From Schwartzia sp. (in: firmicutes) (lineage in GTDB: Bacteria; Bacillota; Negativicutes; Selenomonadales; Selenomonadaceae): DNA of 34,589 nt. Position 1 is the stretch's first letter. Each line of letters opens with the position of its first letter. Made by a program: the position numbers and the translations under genes. Positions 24,562 to 33,926 of the stretch are shown here, one piece after another. The stretch covers positions 1 through 34,589 of the forward strand of contig JAFSWT010000067.1 of NCBI GenBank assembly GCA_017444395.1, given 5' to 3'. The notes under the pieces were generated by a model. That model saw only the letters and a program-made list of their open reading frames with translations. It was not told the DNA's origin and made no database searches.

Positions 24562-25992
24562 ATGGCAAGACAGATTACCGTCTATAATACCATGACGCGG
24601 CGAAAGGAGACGTTCCGTCCGCTGGAAGAGGGGAAAGCCGGCATTTACGTCTGCGGTGTGACGCCTTACAACGATCCGCATATCGGCAATGCCAGGCCCT
24701 TCGTGATCTGGGACGTAATCCGGCGTTTCTTCAAGAAATGCGGCTATGAGGTGCGATATATCCAGAACTTCACCGACGTGGACGACAAGATCATCAAGGT
24801 GTCCCATGAGCAGGGCTGTACCTGGAAGGAGGTTGCCGAAAAGTATATAGCAGCGTATTTCACGGCTATGGATGCCCTTAACGTGCGCCGGGCCGATGTC
24901 TATCCGCGGGTATCGGAGACGATTCCCGAGATCATCGGCATGGTACAGGGCCTCATCGACAAGGGGTACGCTTACGAGTTGGAGGGCGACGTCTACTACA
25001 GTGTTGAGAGCTTTCCCAACTACGGCTGCCTCAGCGGGCGTAGCCTGGATGATATGATGGCCGGGGCCCGGGTGGAGGTGGATGAGCGCAAGCGGAATCC
25101 GATGGATTTTGCCCTCTGGAAAGCCGCGAAACCGGGAGAGCCGTTCTGGGAGAGCCCCTGGGGTAAGGGACGGCCCGGCTGGCATATCGAGTGTTCTGCC
25201 ATGTCGCTCAAGTATCTCGGGGAGAGTTTTGATTTTCACGGCGGTGGCAGCGATCTCATCTTCCCGCACCATGAGAATGAAATTGCCCAGTCCCGTGCCT
25301 TTTGCGGCCGCGCCGATTCCTTTGCCCGCTACTGGGTGCACAACGGTTTCATCACCATCCGCGAGGAGAAGATGAGCAAGTCGAAGAACAACTTCCTGAC
25401 GGTGACAGATATCCTGAAGGAGTATTCCGGCGAGGTGGTGCGGTTCTTCATCCTCCAGACGCATTATCGAAGCCCGCTGGATTTCAGCGACGAGCGGCTG
25501 CGGGATGCCCGGGCGGGATTGTCAAGGCTTTCGGCGGCAAAGGAGAATCTGGCGGCGCTGGCGAAGCGGGACGGGAGTTCCGATTCCGCGAAGGCACTGG
25601 CGGAAAAACTGGCGGCCCTGCGGGAAGATTTCTACACGGCGATGGCGGATGATTTCAATACAGCGCTGGCCGCCAGCTATCTGTTTGCGGCGGCGCGAGA
25701 CATCAACGCCTATTACAACGAGGTGATGAACCGCGGCCTGGACTTTGACGCGGCAAATTTCGCGGCAGTCCGGGCGGATTTTGACGACATGGCGGAAATC
25801 CTCGGCATTCTGGAGCAGACGGCAGCGGCCGGCACCGATGAAGACGCGGCCATCGACGCGCTGGTGGAGGAACGGCTGGCGGCCCGCAAGGCGAAGGACT
25901 GGGCCCGGGCGGACGCGATTCGGGACGAGCTCAAGGCGCGGGGTATCCTGCTGGAGGACTCAGCGGCGGGCACCCGGTGGAAACGGGCATGA
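24562..25992 (+). CDS. cysS: Cysteinyl-tRNA synthetase
   Basis: CysS charges tRNA-Cys with cysteine. The 476-residue class I synthetase has the HIGH-type motif PHIGN (39-43), KMSKS (270-274) and four zinc ligands that select cysteine: C31, C211, H236 and E240. The C-terminal helical and anticodon-binding parts are complete. ATG 24562, with GAGAGGA seven bases upstream, is preferred over the in-frame TTG 24544. The stop overlaps the mrnC start (ATGA). cysS-mrnC-rlmB-rae1 order is a long-conserved Firmicutes arrangement. Confidence 0.98.
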   Translation: MARQITVYNTMTRRKETFRPLEEGKAGIYVCGVTPYNDPHIGNARPFVIWDVIRRFFKKCGYEVRYIQNFTDVDDKIIKVSHEQGCTWKEVAEKYIAAYFTAMDALNVRRADVYPRVSETIPEIIGMVQGLIDKGYAYELEGDVYYSVESFPNYGCLSGRSLDDMMAGARVEVDERKRNPMDFALWKAAKPGEPFWESPWGKGRPGWHIECSAMSLKYLGESFDFHGGGSDLIFPHHENEIAQSRAFCGRADSFARYWVHNGFITIREEKMSKSKNNFLTVTDILKEYSGEVVRFFILQTHYRSPLDFSDERLRDARAGLSRLSAAKENLAALAKRDGSSDSAKALAEKLAALREDFYTAMADDFNTALAASYLFAAARDINAYYNEVMNRGLDFDAANFAAVRADFDDMAEILGILEQTAAAGTDEDAAIDALVEERLAARKAKDWARADAIRDELKARGILLEDSAAGTRWKRA

Positions 25993-26504
25993 AGTTCGCG
26001 GATTTTCAGAAGCTCGTCCGCATGATGTTCGAGCCGGATGCGAGCGGCGCCCCGCGGCAGCGTTACGGGAGTGTTGAGGCCCGGTCGCTGAATCCGCTGG
26101 TGGCGGCCTATATCGGCGACGCTTATTATCATCTTTTCGTGCGGCGGCGGCTGCTTGCCTATGAGCAGAGCAAGGTACAGGTGCTGGACCGCTTCAGCGC
26201 TCAGATTGTTTCCGCTGCCTGGCAGGCCCGGGCCTACCAGGCCATCGAGTCGTCGCTTACGGAGGCGGAGCGGGATGTTTTCCGTCGGGGACGCAACGCG
26301 CACAGTCACGCGCCTCGTGTCGCCAGCGTGCGGGATTATCACGCCAGCACCGGTTTTGAGGCACTCCTGGGGACGCTGTGGTTGAACGGCGAGAACGCGC
26401 GGTTGGAGGAGATCGCCGAAGCGGCTTTTCAGGCGTCTGCCCGAGCGATGATGGCGGCGCGGCCCGAAGGGGAAGAAAGCAAAAAAGGGGAACCGAAATC
26501 ATGA
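25989..26504 (+). CDS. mrnC: Mini-ribonuclease III
   Basis: Mini-III trims the ends of 23S rRNA precursor as a dimer of RNase III catalytic domains without a dsRNA-binding domain. The 171-residue protein shows [16 protein letters not shown] with catalytic D44 near the N-terminus and the second signature [11 protein letters not shown] with its glutamate near residue 122. Length is slightly above the usual 130-150 because of a charged C-terminal tail. ATG 25989 overlaps the cysS stop by four bases; thyX overlaps its own stop in the same way. Confidence 0.95.
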   Translation: MKFADFQKLVRMMFEPDASGAPRQRYGSVEARSLNPLVAAYIGDAYYHLFVRRRLLAYEQSKVQVLDRFSAQIVSAAWQARAYQAIESSLTEAERDVFRRGRNAHSHAPRVASVRDYHASTGFEALLGTLWLNGENARLEEIAEAAFQASARAMMAARPEGEESKKGEPKS

Positions 26505-27190
26505 TCAAAGTGACGCTTTTGGAGCATACACCGGAGCCGGAGCGGGTCGTAGCCATGGCGGCCCGGCTCTGTTATTCGCCCTCGGGGGCGGCGGAGCTCA
26601 AGGAGAAACTGCCGGAGGCAAAAGTGGCGGACATGGTGAAAATGCTGGTGGAAATGGGCCATGCCTCGACGTTGGAGCATGTTTCCTTCACCTTTGGCAT
26701 TGAAGGAATCTCACGGGTACTGACCCATCAGCTGGTGCGTCACCGCATCGCTTCCTATTCGCAGCAATCCCAACGCTATGTGGCGGCCCATGACTTCGCC
26801 TGCGTGATGCCGCCTTCCATCGCGGCTGTGCCGGAGGCGAAAGCGAGGTTCGAAGCGCTCATGCAATCCATCCGCGAAGCCTATGATGCGTTCACGGAAC
26901 TCGGCATTCCGAAAGAGGACGCCCGTTACGTGCTGGCGAACGCGGCGGAGACGAAAATCGTGGTGACGATGAACGCCCGCTCGCTGCATCACTTCTTCAA
27001 CCTGCGTTGCTGTAACCGGGCCCAGTGGGAAATCCGGGAAATGGCGTACCAGATGCTGGCCGAGGCGAAAAAAGTAGCGCCGCTGCTCTTTAGGAACGCC
27101 GGGGCCTCTTGCGTGCAGACCGGCCGCTGTCCGGAGGGCAAGATGACCTGCGGACGCTTTGCTGAGATGATGAAGCTCAGGGAGCCTTGA
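26501..27190 (+). CDS. thyX: Flavin-dependent thymidylate synthase
   Basis: ThyX makes dTMP from dUMP with methylene-tetrahydrofolate, FAD and NADPH, giving tetrahydrofolate back directly. The 229-residue protein has the diagnostic RHR-x7-S motif (R80-H81-R82 ... S90, followed by QRY). [13 protein letters not shown] in the second half is the usual flavin- and substrate-binding stretch, and the C-terminus carries several cysteines. ATG 26501 overlaps the mrnC stop (ATGA), with AAGGGGAA upstream. Its placement between mrnC and rlmB has, to my recollection, been seen in other anaerobic Firmicutes and reflects operon insertion rather than shared function. Confidence 0.97.
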   Translation: MIKVTLLEHTPEPERVVAMAARLCYSPSGAAELKEKLPEAKVADMVKMLVEMGHASTLEHVSFTFGIEGISRVLTHQLVRHRIASYSQQSQRYVAAHDFACVMPPSIAAVPEAKARFEALMQSIREAYDAFTELGIPKEDARYVLANAAETKIVVTMNARSLHHFFNLRCCNRAQWEIREMAYQMLAEAKKVAPLLFRNAGASCVQTGRCPEGKMTCGRFAEMMKLREP

Positions 27191-27192
27191 CG

Positions 27193-28101
27193 ATGATGGA
27201 GAAGAAGCGCGGGGCAAAATCGGGCGGTCGCAAGCCAGAGATGAAAAAGTCCGTCGGGGTCGATTCTCTTGTGAATCGTTCGGTGAAGAAGGCTGTTCCT
27301 TCTCCGGCGAAGGATGTGGTTGCGGAATCGCTGATTCCTCTCCCCGAGGACGCGGTTGTCGGTCGGAACGCGGTGCTGGAACTCCTGAAGGGCGGGCGGG
27401 ACGTGAACCGCCTGCTGGTGGCGGAGGGAAGTCCGGCGGGCTCCCTGACGGAGATTTTGGCCCGGGCCCGGGCGCAGGGGGTTGTCATTGAAACGGTAAG
27501 CCGGAATCGTCTTGAGACTATCGCTGCCGGCTGGCGCCATCAAGGGGTATTGGCTTACGCGGCGCCGGTCCCTTACGCTGACCTCGACGAGCTGCTGGAC
27601 AGCGCGGCGGCGCAGGATTCGCCGCCATTCCTGTTGCTGTTGGATGGCATCGAGGACCCGCAGAACCTCGGGGCTATTCTCCGGACGGCGGACGCTACCG
27701 GCGTCTCGGGCGTCGTAATCCCAAAGCGGCGGAGCTGCCCGTTGTCGGCGGCGGTGGCCAAAACATCCGCCGGTGCTGTGGAATATGTCCCGGTAGCCCG
27801 GACAGCGAATCTCGTCCAGACCATCGGACGGCTCAAGGAGCGGGGCTACTGGGTGGCCGGTGCCGATATGGCGGGAAAGGCGGACTATTACGAGACGGAC
27901 CTAACCGGGGCGATGGCACTGGTCATTGGCGGCGAGGGCAAAGGGCTTTCCCGTCTGGTAAAGGAGAAATGCGATTTCCTGGTGCGATTGCCGATGGTGG
28001 GGCGTATCAATTCCCTGAACGCCTCTGTGGCAGCGGCGGTATTGATGTATGAGGTGGTGCGCCAGCGGCGGCAGAAAACGCCGGAACAGTCCGGAAAATG
28101 A
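27193..28101 (+). CDS. rlmB: 23S rRNA (guanosine-2'-O)-methyltransferase RlmB
   Basis: RlmB is a TrmH/SpoU-family enzyme that methylates the ribose of G2251 in the 23S peptidyl-transferase loop. The 302-residue protein has a lysine-rich leader of about 50 residues, the L30e-like substrate-binding domain (VVGRNAVLELLKGG ...), and the knotted SPOUT domain with LLDGIEDPQNLGAILRTAD, VIGGEGKGLS and PMVGRINSLNASVAAAV. ATG 27193 is two bases past the thyX stop with GGGAG nine bases upstream; a second ATG follows immediately. Related TrmH-family enzymes differ in target, but the rae1 neighbour favours RlmB. Confidence 0.93.
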   Translation: MMEKKRGAKSGGRKPEMKKSVGVDSLVNRSVKKAVPSPAKDVVAESLIPLPEDAVVGRNAVLELLKGGRDVNRLLVAEGSPAGSLTEILARARAQGVVIETVSRNRLETIAAGWRHQGVLAYAAPVPYADLDELLDSAAAQDSPPFLLLLDGIEDPQNLGAILRTADATGVSGVVIPKRRSCPLSAAVAKTSAGAVEYVPVARTANLVQTIGRLKERGYWVAGADMAGKADYYETDLTGAMALVIGGEGKGLSRLVKEKCDFLVRLPMVGRINSLNASVAAAVLMYEVVRQRRQKTPEQSGK

Positions 28102-28131
28102 TTGTGGCACAGGACCGGGGGAGAGGGCGGT

Positions 28132-28665
28132 ATGGCGGAAAAACGGGAGCATTACATCGTGGACGGCTATAACGTCATCCACGCCTGGCCGGAACTTCGG
28201 GGACTGGCAGCGGAGGAACTGGCCGAAGCGCGGGACCGTTTGGTGCACCGGATGGCGGAATTCGGTGCTTACGAGGGCTATGACATGACCATCGTATTCG
28301 ATGCGTTGTTCACTAACGACGAAGCCCGTGAGGATAAGCGCGATGCGCATCTTTCCGTCATCTACACGGCGGCGGGAGAGACGGCGGACAGTTATATCGA
28401 GCGGCTGGCCTACGAATCAGTCCGGGCGGGGCGCGAGGTCCATGTGGTCACTTCCGACGGCGCCGAGCAGACGGTTATTTTGGGGGCGGGCGCCTATCGC
28501 CTGCCGCCGCGGGAACTATGGCGGCGGGTGAGGAAATGCCGGGAAAAGATGCGGCGCGAGTACCTGTTTCCCTATGCCGGGCCCATCGCCCGCAGTGCGG
28601 TTTCCGACCGCCTCGACCGTGACACGGCCGCGCGGCTCGACCAGTGGCGTCGCCGGCGCGATTGA
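28132..28665 (+). CDS. rae1: Rae1/YacP NYN-domain ribonuclease
   Basis: Rae1 (YacP) enters the ribosomal A site and cuts certain mRNAs during translation in Bacillus. The 177-residue protein is a PIN/NYN-domain nuclease: YIVDGYNVIHAW with D11 and N14, an acidic stretch in IVFDALF, and TAAGETADSYIERLA with the third acidic cluster. These would bind the metal. ATG 28132, preceded by GGGGGAG and GAGAGGG, is used; the open frame reaches back to the rlmB stop but has no better site. It follows rlmB by 30 bases. The sigH gene that follows in Bacillus is replaced here by an M16 protease gene. Confidence 0.92.
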   Translation: MAEKREHYIVDGYNVIHAWPELRGLAAEELAEARDRLVHRMAEFGAYEGYDMTIVFDALFTNDEAREDKRDAHLSVIYTAAGETADSYIERLAYESVRAGREVHVVTSDGAEQTVILGAGAYRLPPRELWRRVRKCREKMRREYLFPYAGPIARSAVSDRLDRDTAARLDQWRRRRD

Positions 28666-28726
28666 TGAAAAATGCAAAGACAGCGATTGCCGATTAACCA
28701 ATATACGAATGAAAAGAGGGTTTCCA

Positions 28727-31642
28727 ATGAAAGTTAACGATGTGATTCATGGATTTCGTCTGAAGAAAACGCGCCCGATCCCGGAGGTGGACTCGGTTTC
28801 CTTCGAGTTCCTCCACGAGAAAAGCGGGGCGCGTCTCTTTTATTTGCAGAACGACGACGACAACAAGGTGTTTTTCATCGGCTTCCGTACGCCGCCATCG
28901 GACGATACCGGCGTGCCGCATATCATCGAGCATTCTGTCCTTTGCGGTTCGCGGAAATTTCCGCTGAAAGAACCCTTTGTGGAGCTGGTGAAAGGCTCGC
29001 TCAACACCTTCCTGAATGCCATGACCTATCCCGACAAGACCGTCTATCCGGTGGCCAGCCGCAATGACAAGGATTTCCAGAATCTCATGGACGTTTACCT
29101 TGACGCGGTGTTTTACCCGGTCCTTCATCAGAAGCCGGAGATCCTGATGCAGGAGGGCTGGCATTACGAGGTGGAGTCGCCGGAACAGCCGCTCCAATAC
29201 AGCGGTGTCGTCTATAACGAAATGAAGGGGGCGACCTCGTCACCGGAGGATCTTTTGGAGACGGCGGTTCTGAAATCCCTGTACCCGGATACCACCTACC
29301 ATTTTGAGTCCGGCGGCAATCCGGAGCGCATCCCGGACTTGACGATGGAGAAATTCACTGGCTTCCACAAGAAATACTACCATCCTTCCAATAGCTATAT
29401 CTATCTCTATGGCGATCTGGATATTGAGGAGAAGCTGGCTTTCCTGGACCAGGCGTATCTTTCGGCGTTCAGTAAGGCCAATGTCGATTCCACGATTGAC
29501 AATCAGAAACCCTTCGACGGTTTGCGGCGGATCAGAGAACGGTATCCTGTCGGCGCTGACGAAGATGAAAAGGGCAAGACCTATCTGAGCTGGAATTTGG
29601 TCGTCGATGACGGTGGGGAGCAGTTGACGAGAGTGGCCCTGGCTGTCCTGGTACACGCGCTCTTTACCACGGATGCGGCCCCGGTGCGCCAGGCACTGCT
29701 TGACGCCGGAATCGGCAAGGACATGATGGCGTTTTTGGAAAACGATCTCTGCCAGCCGCATTTTTCCGTCGAGGTGACGAACGCCGAGGCGGAGGACGAG
29801 GACCGGTTCCATGAGGTATGCCGAGGCACGTTGGAAAAACTTGCGAATCAGGGCATTGACCAGATGCTTTTGGAAGCGTCGCTCAATATCATGGAATTCA
29901 AGCTGCGGGAGGCGGATTTCAATCAGACACCGAAAGGGCTGGTTTATGGCCTGGGCGTCATGAGCCGGTGGCTCTATGACCGGGATCCCGCGGAAGCGCT
30001 TTTTTACGAGGATATTTTGAAGACCCTGCGGGAAGGGTTGGACAATGGCTTCTATGAGAAGGTGCTGCGGCAGTTCCTGCTGGAAAATCCGCACCAGACG
30101 CTGGTGACGATGGTGCCTGACCGGACGATGGCGGCGGCCCGGGAGGCGGAGACGGAGAAAAGACTGGCGGCGAAGAAGGCGGCTATGACGCCGGCGGAGG
30201 TCGAAGAAGTCGTGACGATGACCGCCCGGCTCAAGGAGATGCAGGCCGCGCCGGACCGTCCCGAGGATTTGGCGAAAATTCCCCTGCTGGCGCTTTCGGA
30301 TATCAGGAGAGAGGCGGAAGAATTGCCGCTGGAGGAGCGCAGCCTGGCGGGGCAGACGATTCTCTACAGCGATATTTCCACGCACGGCATCGCCTATCTC
30401 AACCTGTACTTCGACGCCGACGTGCTGACGCCGGAGGAGCAGCTCTACGCGTATTTCCTTTGCGATATTTTGGGGGCCGTGGATACGGATCGTCATTCCT
30501 ACAGTGAACTGACGACGTTGAAGAACCTTCATACCGGTGGCATCAGTTTCGACCTCGGGACGCAGTCCCAATACAAGGACGAAACGATTTGGCACGCCAA
30601 GGGCGTCATCAAGGCCCGGGTTCTGGTCCGTAAAGCCGGGGAACTGTGTGCCCTCCTGGCAGAGATCCTGACCGCTTCGCAATTCACGGATCGGAAACGG
30701 ATGAAGGAATTGACGGATCAGTGCCTGGCCGGTTGCGAACGGGAAATCATGAACCTGCCCCAGCAGGTCATGGCCAGACGGTTGGGCTCCTATATCAGTC
30801 CCGCTGCCCGGTTTGATGCCCGGGGCGACCTGCCGTATTACGACTTTATCAAGGAATTGAGTCGCCGGTTTGACGAGCAGATCGAAGCGGCGAGCGAAAA
30901 GCTCACGGCGGTGATGGGCAAGTTGTTCCGCCGTCAGGGGCTGGTTCTGGGATTGACCACGGCGGCAGCGGACTATGAGGCGGTAGCCGGACCGCTGACG
31001 GACTTTTTGACTGCGCTTCCGGAAACCGAATGGCCGGCGGTGGCGAAGCCGGTGGCTTATACGAAAAACGAGGGTCTGGCCACTTCCAGCCGGGTGCAAT
31101 ACGTGGGCAAGGGAGCCAATTTCCGTCAGCTGGGCTTTCCGCTGACCGGCTCCATGCGGGTGCTGGAGACCATCATGCGCTATGGCTATCTTTGGACGAA
31201 GGTGCGCGTCCAGGGCGGTGCCTATGGCGCATCGGCCCAGTTCACCAACGATGGCCGGATGCTCTTTACCTCCTATCGTGATCCGAATCTCGCTGAGACG
31301 CTGGCGGTTTATGACCAGGTGCCGGAGTATCTGGCAGGCTTTGACGCCTCTGAGCGGGAAATGACGAAGTATATCATCGGCACGATGAGCGTTCTGGATA
31401 TGCCGCTGACGCCGCAGATGAAAGGCAGCATCGCCCTCATCCGGCATATGTGCGGCATTACCTTAGCGGACCGTCAGCGGCTCCGGGACGAAATCCTGTC
31501 CACCGGGGTTAAAGAAATCCGGGCGCTGGCCGAGGTCGTTGCCGCCGGGCTTCGAGAGGATACATTCTGCGTCTTTGGCAATGAGGAAAAGCTGCGGGAG
31601 AACGCCGGGCGCTTCAGCCACATCCTTCAGGTCATGGAATGA
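28727..31642 (+). CDS. M16C zinc metallopeptidase, presequence-protease type
   Basis: This large clamshell protease (971 residues) belongs to family M16C, with PreP and falcilysin, which degrade peptides of intermediate size. The inverted zinc motif HIIEH gives H65, catalytic E68 and H69; the third ligand is E165 in VVYNEMKGA. The C-terminal half supplies the substrate-clamping R827 and Y833 in RVQGGAYG. There is no signal peptide, so a cytoplasmic peptide-clearing role is likely. ATG 28727 is chosen with AGAGGG upstream; the frame stays open into the rae1 gene but has no usable site there. The 61-base gap to rae1 lacks a terminator. Confidence 0.94.
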   Translation: MKVNDVIHGFRLKKTRPIPEVDSVSFEFLHEKSGARLFYLQNDDDNKVFFIGFRTPPSDDTGVPHIIEHSVLCGSRKFPLKEPFVELVKGSLNTFLNAMTYPDKTVYPVASRNDKDFQNLMDVYLDAVFYPVLHQKPEILMQEGWHYEVESPEQPLQYSGVVYNEMKGATSSPEDLLETAVLKSLYPDTTYHFESGGNPERIPDLTMEKFTGFHKKYYHPSNSYIYLYGDLDIEEKLAFLDQAYLSAFSKANVDSTIDNQKPFDGLRRIRERYPVGADEDEKGKTYLSWNLVVDDGGEQLTRVALAVLVHALFTTDAAPVRQALLDAGIGKDMMAFLENDLCQPHFSVEVTNAEAEDEDRFHEVCRGTLEKLANQGIDQMLLEASLNIMEFKLREADFNQTPKGLVYGLGVMSRWLYDRDPAEALFYEDILKTLREGLDNGFYEKVLRQFLLENPHQTLVTMVPDRTMAAAREAETEKRLAAKKAAMTPAEVEEVVTMTARLKEMQAAPDRPEDLAKIPLLALSDIRREAEELPLEERSLAGQTILYSDISTHGIAYLNLYFDADVLTPEEQLYAYFLCDILGAVDTDRHSYSELTTLKNLHTGGISFDLGTQSQYKDETIWHAKGVIKARVLVRKAGELCALLAEILTASQFTDRKRMKELTDQCLAGCEREIMNLPQQVMARRLGSYISPAARFDARGDLPYYDFIKELSRRFDEQIEAASEKLTAVMGKLFRRQGLVLGLTTAAADYEAVAGPLTDFLTALPETEWPAVAKPVAYTKNEGLATSSRVQYVGKGANFRQLGFPLTGSMRVLETIMRYGYLWTKVRVQGGAYGASAQFTNDGRMLFTSYRDPNLAETLAVYDQVPEYLAGFDASEREMTKYIIGTMSVLDMPLTPQMKGSIALIRHMCGITLADRQRLRDEILSTGVKEIRALAEVVAAGLREDTFCVFGNEEKLRENAGRFSHILQVME

Positions 31643-31684
31643 CGCTCTTCAACCCGGTGAACATGTGCCCTTGCCGTGTTTCGC

Positions 31685-31700
31685 GGGAAATGGCTTTCCC
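31685..31700 (+). other. Small hairpin between the M16 gene and dapA promoter
   Basis: GGGAAA-TGGC-TTTCCC forms a perfect 6-bp hairpin 42 bases after the protease stop, without a T run after it. Its right arm overlaps the -35 region of the dapA promoter. It is a weak terminator at best. Confidence 0.35.
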
Positions 31701-31714
31701 ACCGGGGAAGGGTA

Positions 31715-31723
31715 TGATATAAT
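31715..31723 (+). promoter_or_regulatory. dapA promoter, extended -10
   Basis: TGATATAAT (31715-31723) is a full extended -10. A weak TTTCCC lies 17 bases upstream of the hexamer. The leader of about 70 bases contains a 5-bp hairpin CGGGA-AGGTA-TCCCG (31759-31773) but no lysine-riboswitch-like structure. Confidence 0.65.
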
Positions 31724-31801
31724 AGAAAATATAGAAAGTGCGCCCCGGCGCGTTTTATCGGGAAGGTATCCCGGAGTTTACTAAGGAAAAGGGGTTTTAG
31801 C

Positions 31802-32689
31802 ATGAAGAAGCTCATCTTCCGCGGAGCCGGCGTCGCCATTGTCACGCCGTTTACCGCCGACGGCATCAATTTCCCCGAATTTGGCCGCATCATTGACGAC
31901 CAGATTGCCCACGGGACTGACGCCATCATTGTCGCCGGCACCACCGGCGAGGCGGCGACGATGGACGACGCCGAGCACAAGGCGGCCATCAAATTCGCGG
32001 TGGAGCACGTGAAGAAGCGGGTCCCGGTCATCGCCGGCACCGGCTCCAACGACACCGCCTTCGCCATCCAGCTCTCGCAATACGCGGAATCAGTAGGCGC
32101 CGATGGATTGCTTCTCGTCACGCCCTACTACAATAAATGCACCCAGAAGGGCCTGGTGCAGCACTTCACGGCCATCGCCGACAGCGTGCATATCCCGTGC
32201 ATCCTTTACAACGTGCCGTCACGCACCGGCGTTACCATCAAGGTCGAGACCTACGCGGCGCTGTCGAAGCATCCGAACATCGTGGCGGCGAAGGAGGCCA
32301 GCGGCGACCTTTCGGCAATCCTTCGCATTCGCCGGGCCTGCGGTGAGGATCTGGCCATATACTCCGGCAATGATGATCAGATCGTGCCCATCCTGTCGCT
32401 GGGCGGGCAGGGCGTCATTTCGGTCCTGTCCAACGTCGCGCCCCAGGCGACGCATGATATCTGCCAGCTCTATTTCGACGGCCGGGTGACTGAGTCGGCG
32501 AAACTCCAGATTGAGTACGCCGATTTGGTGGATGCCCTGTTCTCGGAGGTCAATCCCATCCCCGTCAAGACGGCGATGCGGCTATTGGGTTGGGATGCCG
32601 GCGTGCTTCGGCTGCCGCTTTCAGAGATGGAGCCGGCGAATCTCAAGAAGCTGGAGGCGGCTCTTCGGGCGCATGGCTTGTTGAAATGA
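31802..32689 (+). CDS. dapA: 4-hydroxy-tetrahydrodipicolinate synthase
   Basis: DapA condenses pyruvate with aspartate semialdehyde, the first committed step to diaminopimelate and lysine, supplying peptidoglycan as well. The 295-residue TIM-barrel protein has GTTGE (46-50) with the catalytic threonine T47, Y136 in YNVPSRTG with R141 for the substrate carboxylate, and the Schiff-base lysine K164 in AAKEASGDL. These match E. coli positions with an offset of three. AAAAGGGG is seven bases ahead of ATG 31802. No other lysine gene is adjacent, so it is probably transcribed alone or with the desulfoferrodoxin gene 63 bases on. Confidence 0.96.
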   Translation: MKKLIFRGAGVAIVTPFTADGINFPEFGRIIDDQIAHGTDAIIVAGTTGEAATMDDAEHKAAIKFAVEHVKKRVPVIAGTGSNDTAFAIQLSQYAESVGADGLLLVTPYYNKCTQKGLVQHFTAIADSVHIPCILYNVPSRTGVTIKVETYAALSKHPNIVAAKEASGDLSAILRIRRACGEDLAIYSGNDDQIVPILSLGGQGVISVLSNVAPQATHDICQLYFDGRVTESAKLQIEYADLVDALFSEVNPIPVKTAMRLLGWDAGVLRLPLSEMEPANLKKLEAALRAHGLLK

Positions 32690-32752
32690 CCTGCCGTAGA
32701 GGACAGGTTTCCGGGAAACGGTGATTTTGAGTCAAAGAAAGGAGCTTGTGTC

Positions 32753-33136
32753 ATGGCCAAAGGAAAATTCTTTGAGTGCAAGAAATGCGGTAATCTTGTC
32801 GGCTTGCTCCGGGAGGGGAAATGTCCCGTCCAGTGTTGCGGTGAGCCTCTGACGGAATTGGTGCCGAATACGGTAGATGCCTCGGCGGAGAAGCATGTTC
32901 CGGTCATCACCCGGGAGGGCGCCAACATTGTCGTCAGGGTTGGCAGCGCCGCGCACCCGATGACGGAGGAACATTTGATTGAGTGGATCTATCTCGCGAC
33001 CAAACAGGGGGGACAGCGCAAGACGCTGACGGCCGGCGGCGCGCCGGAGGCGGTTTTTGCCCTGACGGCCGGCGATGAGCCGATCGCGGCTTATGCGTAT
33101 TGCAACCTGCATGGGCTCTGGATGGCGAAGGCATAA
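32753..33136 (+). CDS. dfx: Desulfoferrodoxin (two-iron superoxide reductase)
   Basis: Superoxide reductase turns superoxide to hydrogen peroxide without making oxygen, typical of anaerobes. The 127-residue protein has the N-terminal rubredoxin-like centre I (C9, C12, C28, C29) and the catalytic centre II ligands H48, H68, H74, C117 and H120, with the functional E46-K47 pair before H48. It is therefore the full two-centre form. GAAAGGAGC serves ATG 32753. The gap to dapA holds a small GTTTC-CGG-GAAAC hairpin (32707-32719). An exported-protein gene follows 15 bases later, probably in the same transcript. No rubredoxin gene is in view as electron donor. Confidence 0.97.
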   Translation: MAKGKFFECKKCGNLVGLLREGKCPVQCCGEPLTELVPNTVDASAEKHVPVITREGANIVVRVGSAAHPMTEEHLIEWIYLATKQGGQRKTLTAGGAPEAVFALTAGDEPIAAYAYCNLHGLWMAKA

Positions 33137-33151
33137 GAAGGGGCGGATGAT

Positions 33152-33775
33152 ATGAAATTTTTACGGATATGTTTTTTGATTGCTGTTCTGTTGGCGACAG
33201 CCGTTCCGGGGGCATTGGCCTATACCGACAAAGCTACGATTGCTGAGGAGGCCGGGAGCGATTTTGTACGGATTGAACGGCTGGCGTTGGCGGCACCGCT
33301 CTATATGCCGGTCCGGGAAGCCCCTTCACGGGAGGAACTGCAACAGATCCTTGATACCCAGCCGACCGTCACGAAGCGTCAGATTGTGACTTACGAAGCT
33401 GTGGTACAGAATATCGCCCGGGACAAGGGCGTCGATATCCGGACAAAGGATCGCCATGTGGCCGCCAAGCTTTTCCGTGACAACGTCGGCCAGTACGCCG
33501 ATGCCTATGTCCTGCTGACCATCGCCAACAGCAGCCGCGCCTGCTTCTATTTCGATATCTTCCAGGCGGGCACGAACCGTCTCCTGTATTCCTACCAGCT
33601 CATCACGGATACGGATGAGAAAGAGGACGTCAAGACCTATACGATGTTGGTGAATCAGTTCTACAAGGCGCTGGATGCGTCGATACAGGAGGAAATCAAA
33701 GCCCAGGAAAAGAAGGCCCGGGACGCGGCCAGGGAGAAAGAGAAAAAGGACGCGAAGCGGCAGGAAAACAAGTAA
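33152..33775 (+). CDS. Exported protein with charged C-terminal tail
   Basis: The 207-residue protein has a clear signal peptide (hydrophobic 7-20, probable cleavage after ALA at 23) and no lipobox. The mature domain (about 30-170) includes QYADAYVLLTIANSS, ACFYFDIFQAGT and LYSYQLIT, an alternating pattern like the nucleotide-free Rossmann-like fold of CsgG/TolB-N proteins; this resemblance is by eye only. The last 35 residues are almost all Lys, Glu, Ala and Arg and should form a single charged helix. AAGGGG upstream supports ATG 33152. It follows desulfoferrodoxin closely and ends at a strong terminator. Function unknown. Confidence 0.75.
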   Translation: MKFLRICFLIAVLLATAVPGALAYTDKATIAEEAGSDFVRIERLALAAPLYMPVREAPSREELQQILDTQPTVTKRQIVTYEAVVQNIARDKGVDIRTKDRHVAAKLFRDNVGQYADAYVLLTIANSSRACFYFDIFQAGTNRLLYSYQLITDTDEKEDVKTYTMLVNQFYKALDASIQEEIKAQEKKARDAAREKEKKDAKRQENK

Positions 33776-33778
33776 TAA

Positions 33779-33831
33779 CGCGCATGAAAAAACACGATGC
33801 GGGAAAATCGCATCGTGTTTTTTTATGCGCG
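33779..33831. terminator. Long bidirectional terminator
   Basis: A 23-base stem (33779-33801 with 33809-33831, one G-T position) has the loop GGAAAAT. The core CACGATGCG/CGCATCGTG is flanked by six A and seven T, so it terminates transcripts from both the exported-protein gene and the convergent TPR gene. Confidence 0.93.
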
Positions 33832-33926
33832 AATCGATGAATGGCCGGACATCCGTCAACGCGGAGGGAAACGGTATGTGTTTCGGTTTTTCAGAAGACG
33901 GGATTTGGAGAAAGATGCCGGAGCCG

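Noticed and set aside
24211-25464. A 417-codon open frame antisense to cysS
   Set aside because: Shadow frame crossing the cysS promoter region; cysS has all motifs.
29240-31447. A 735-codon open frame antisense to the M16 protease gene
   Set aside because: It is a high-G+C shadow: the opposite strand encodes a protease with all catalytic residues, while this frame is Arg/His/Gln-rich with no recognisable domain or ribosome-binding site.
31643-31801. Lysine riboswitch ahead of dapA
   Set aside because: The leader after the promoter is only about 70 bases, too short, and shows one small hairpin.
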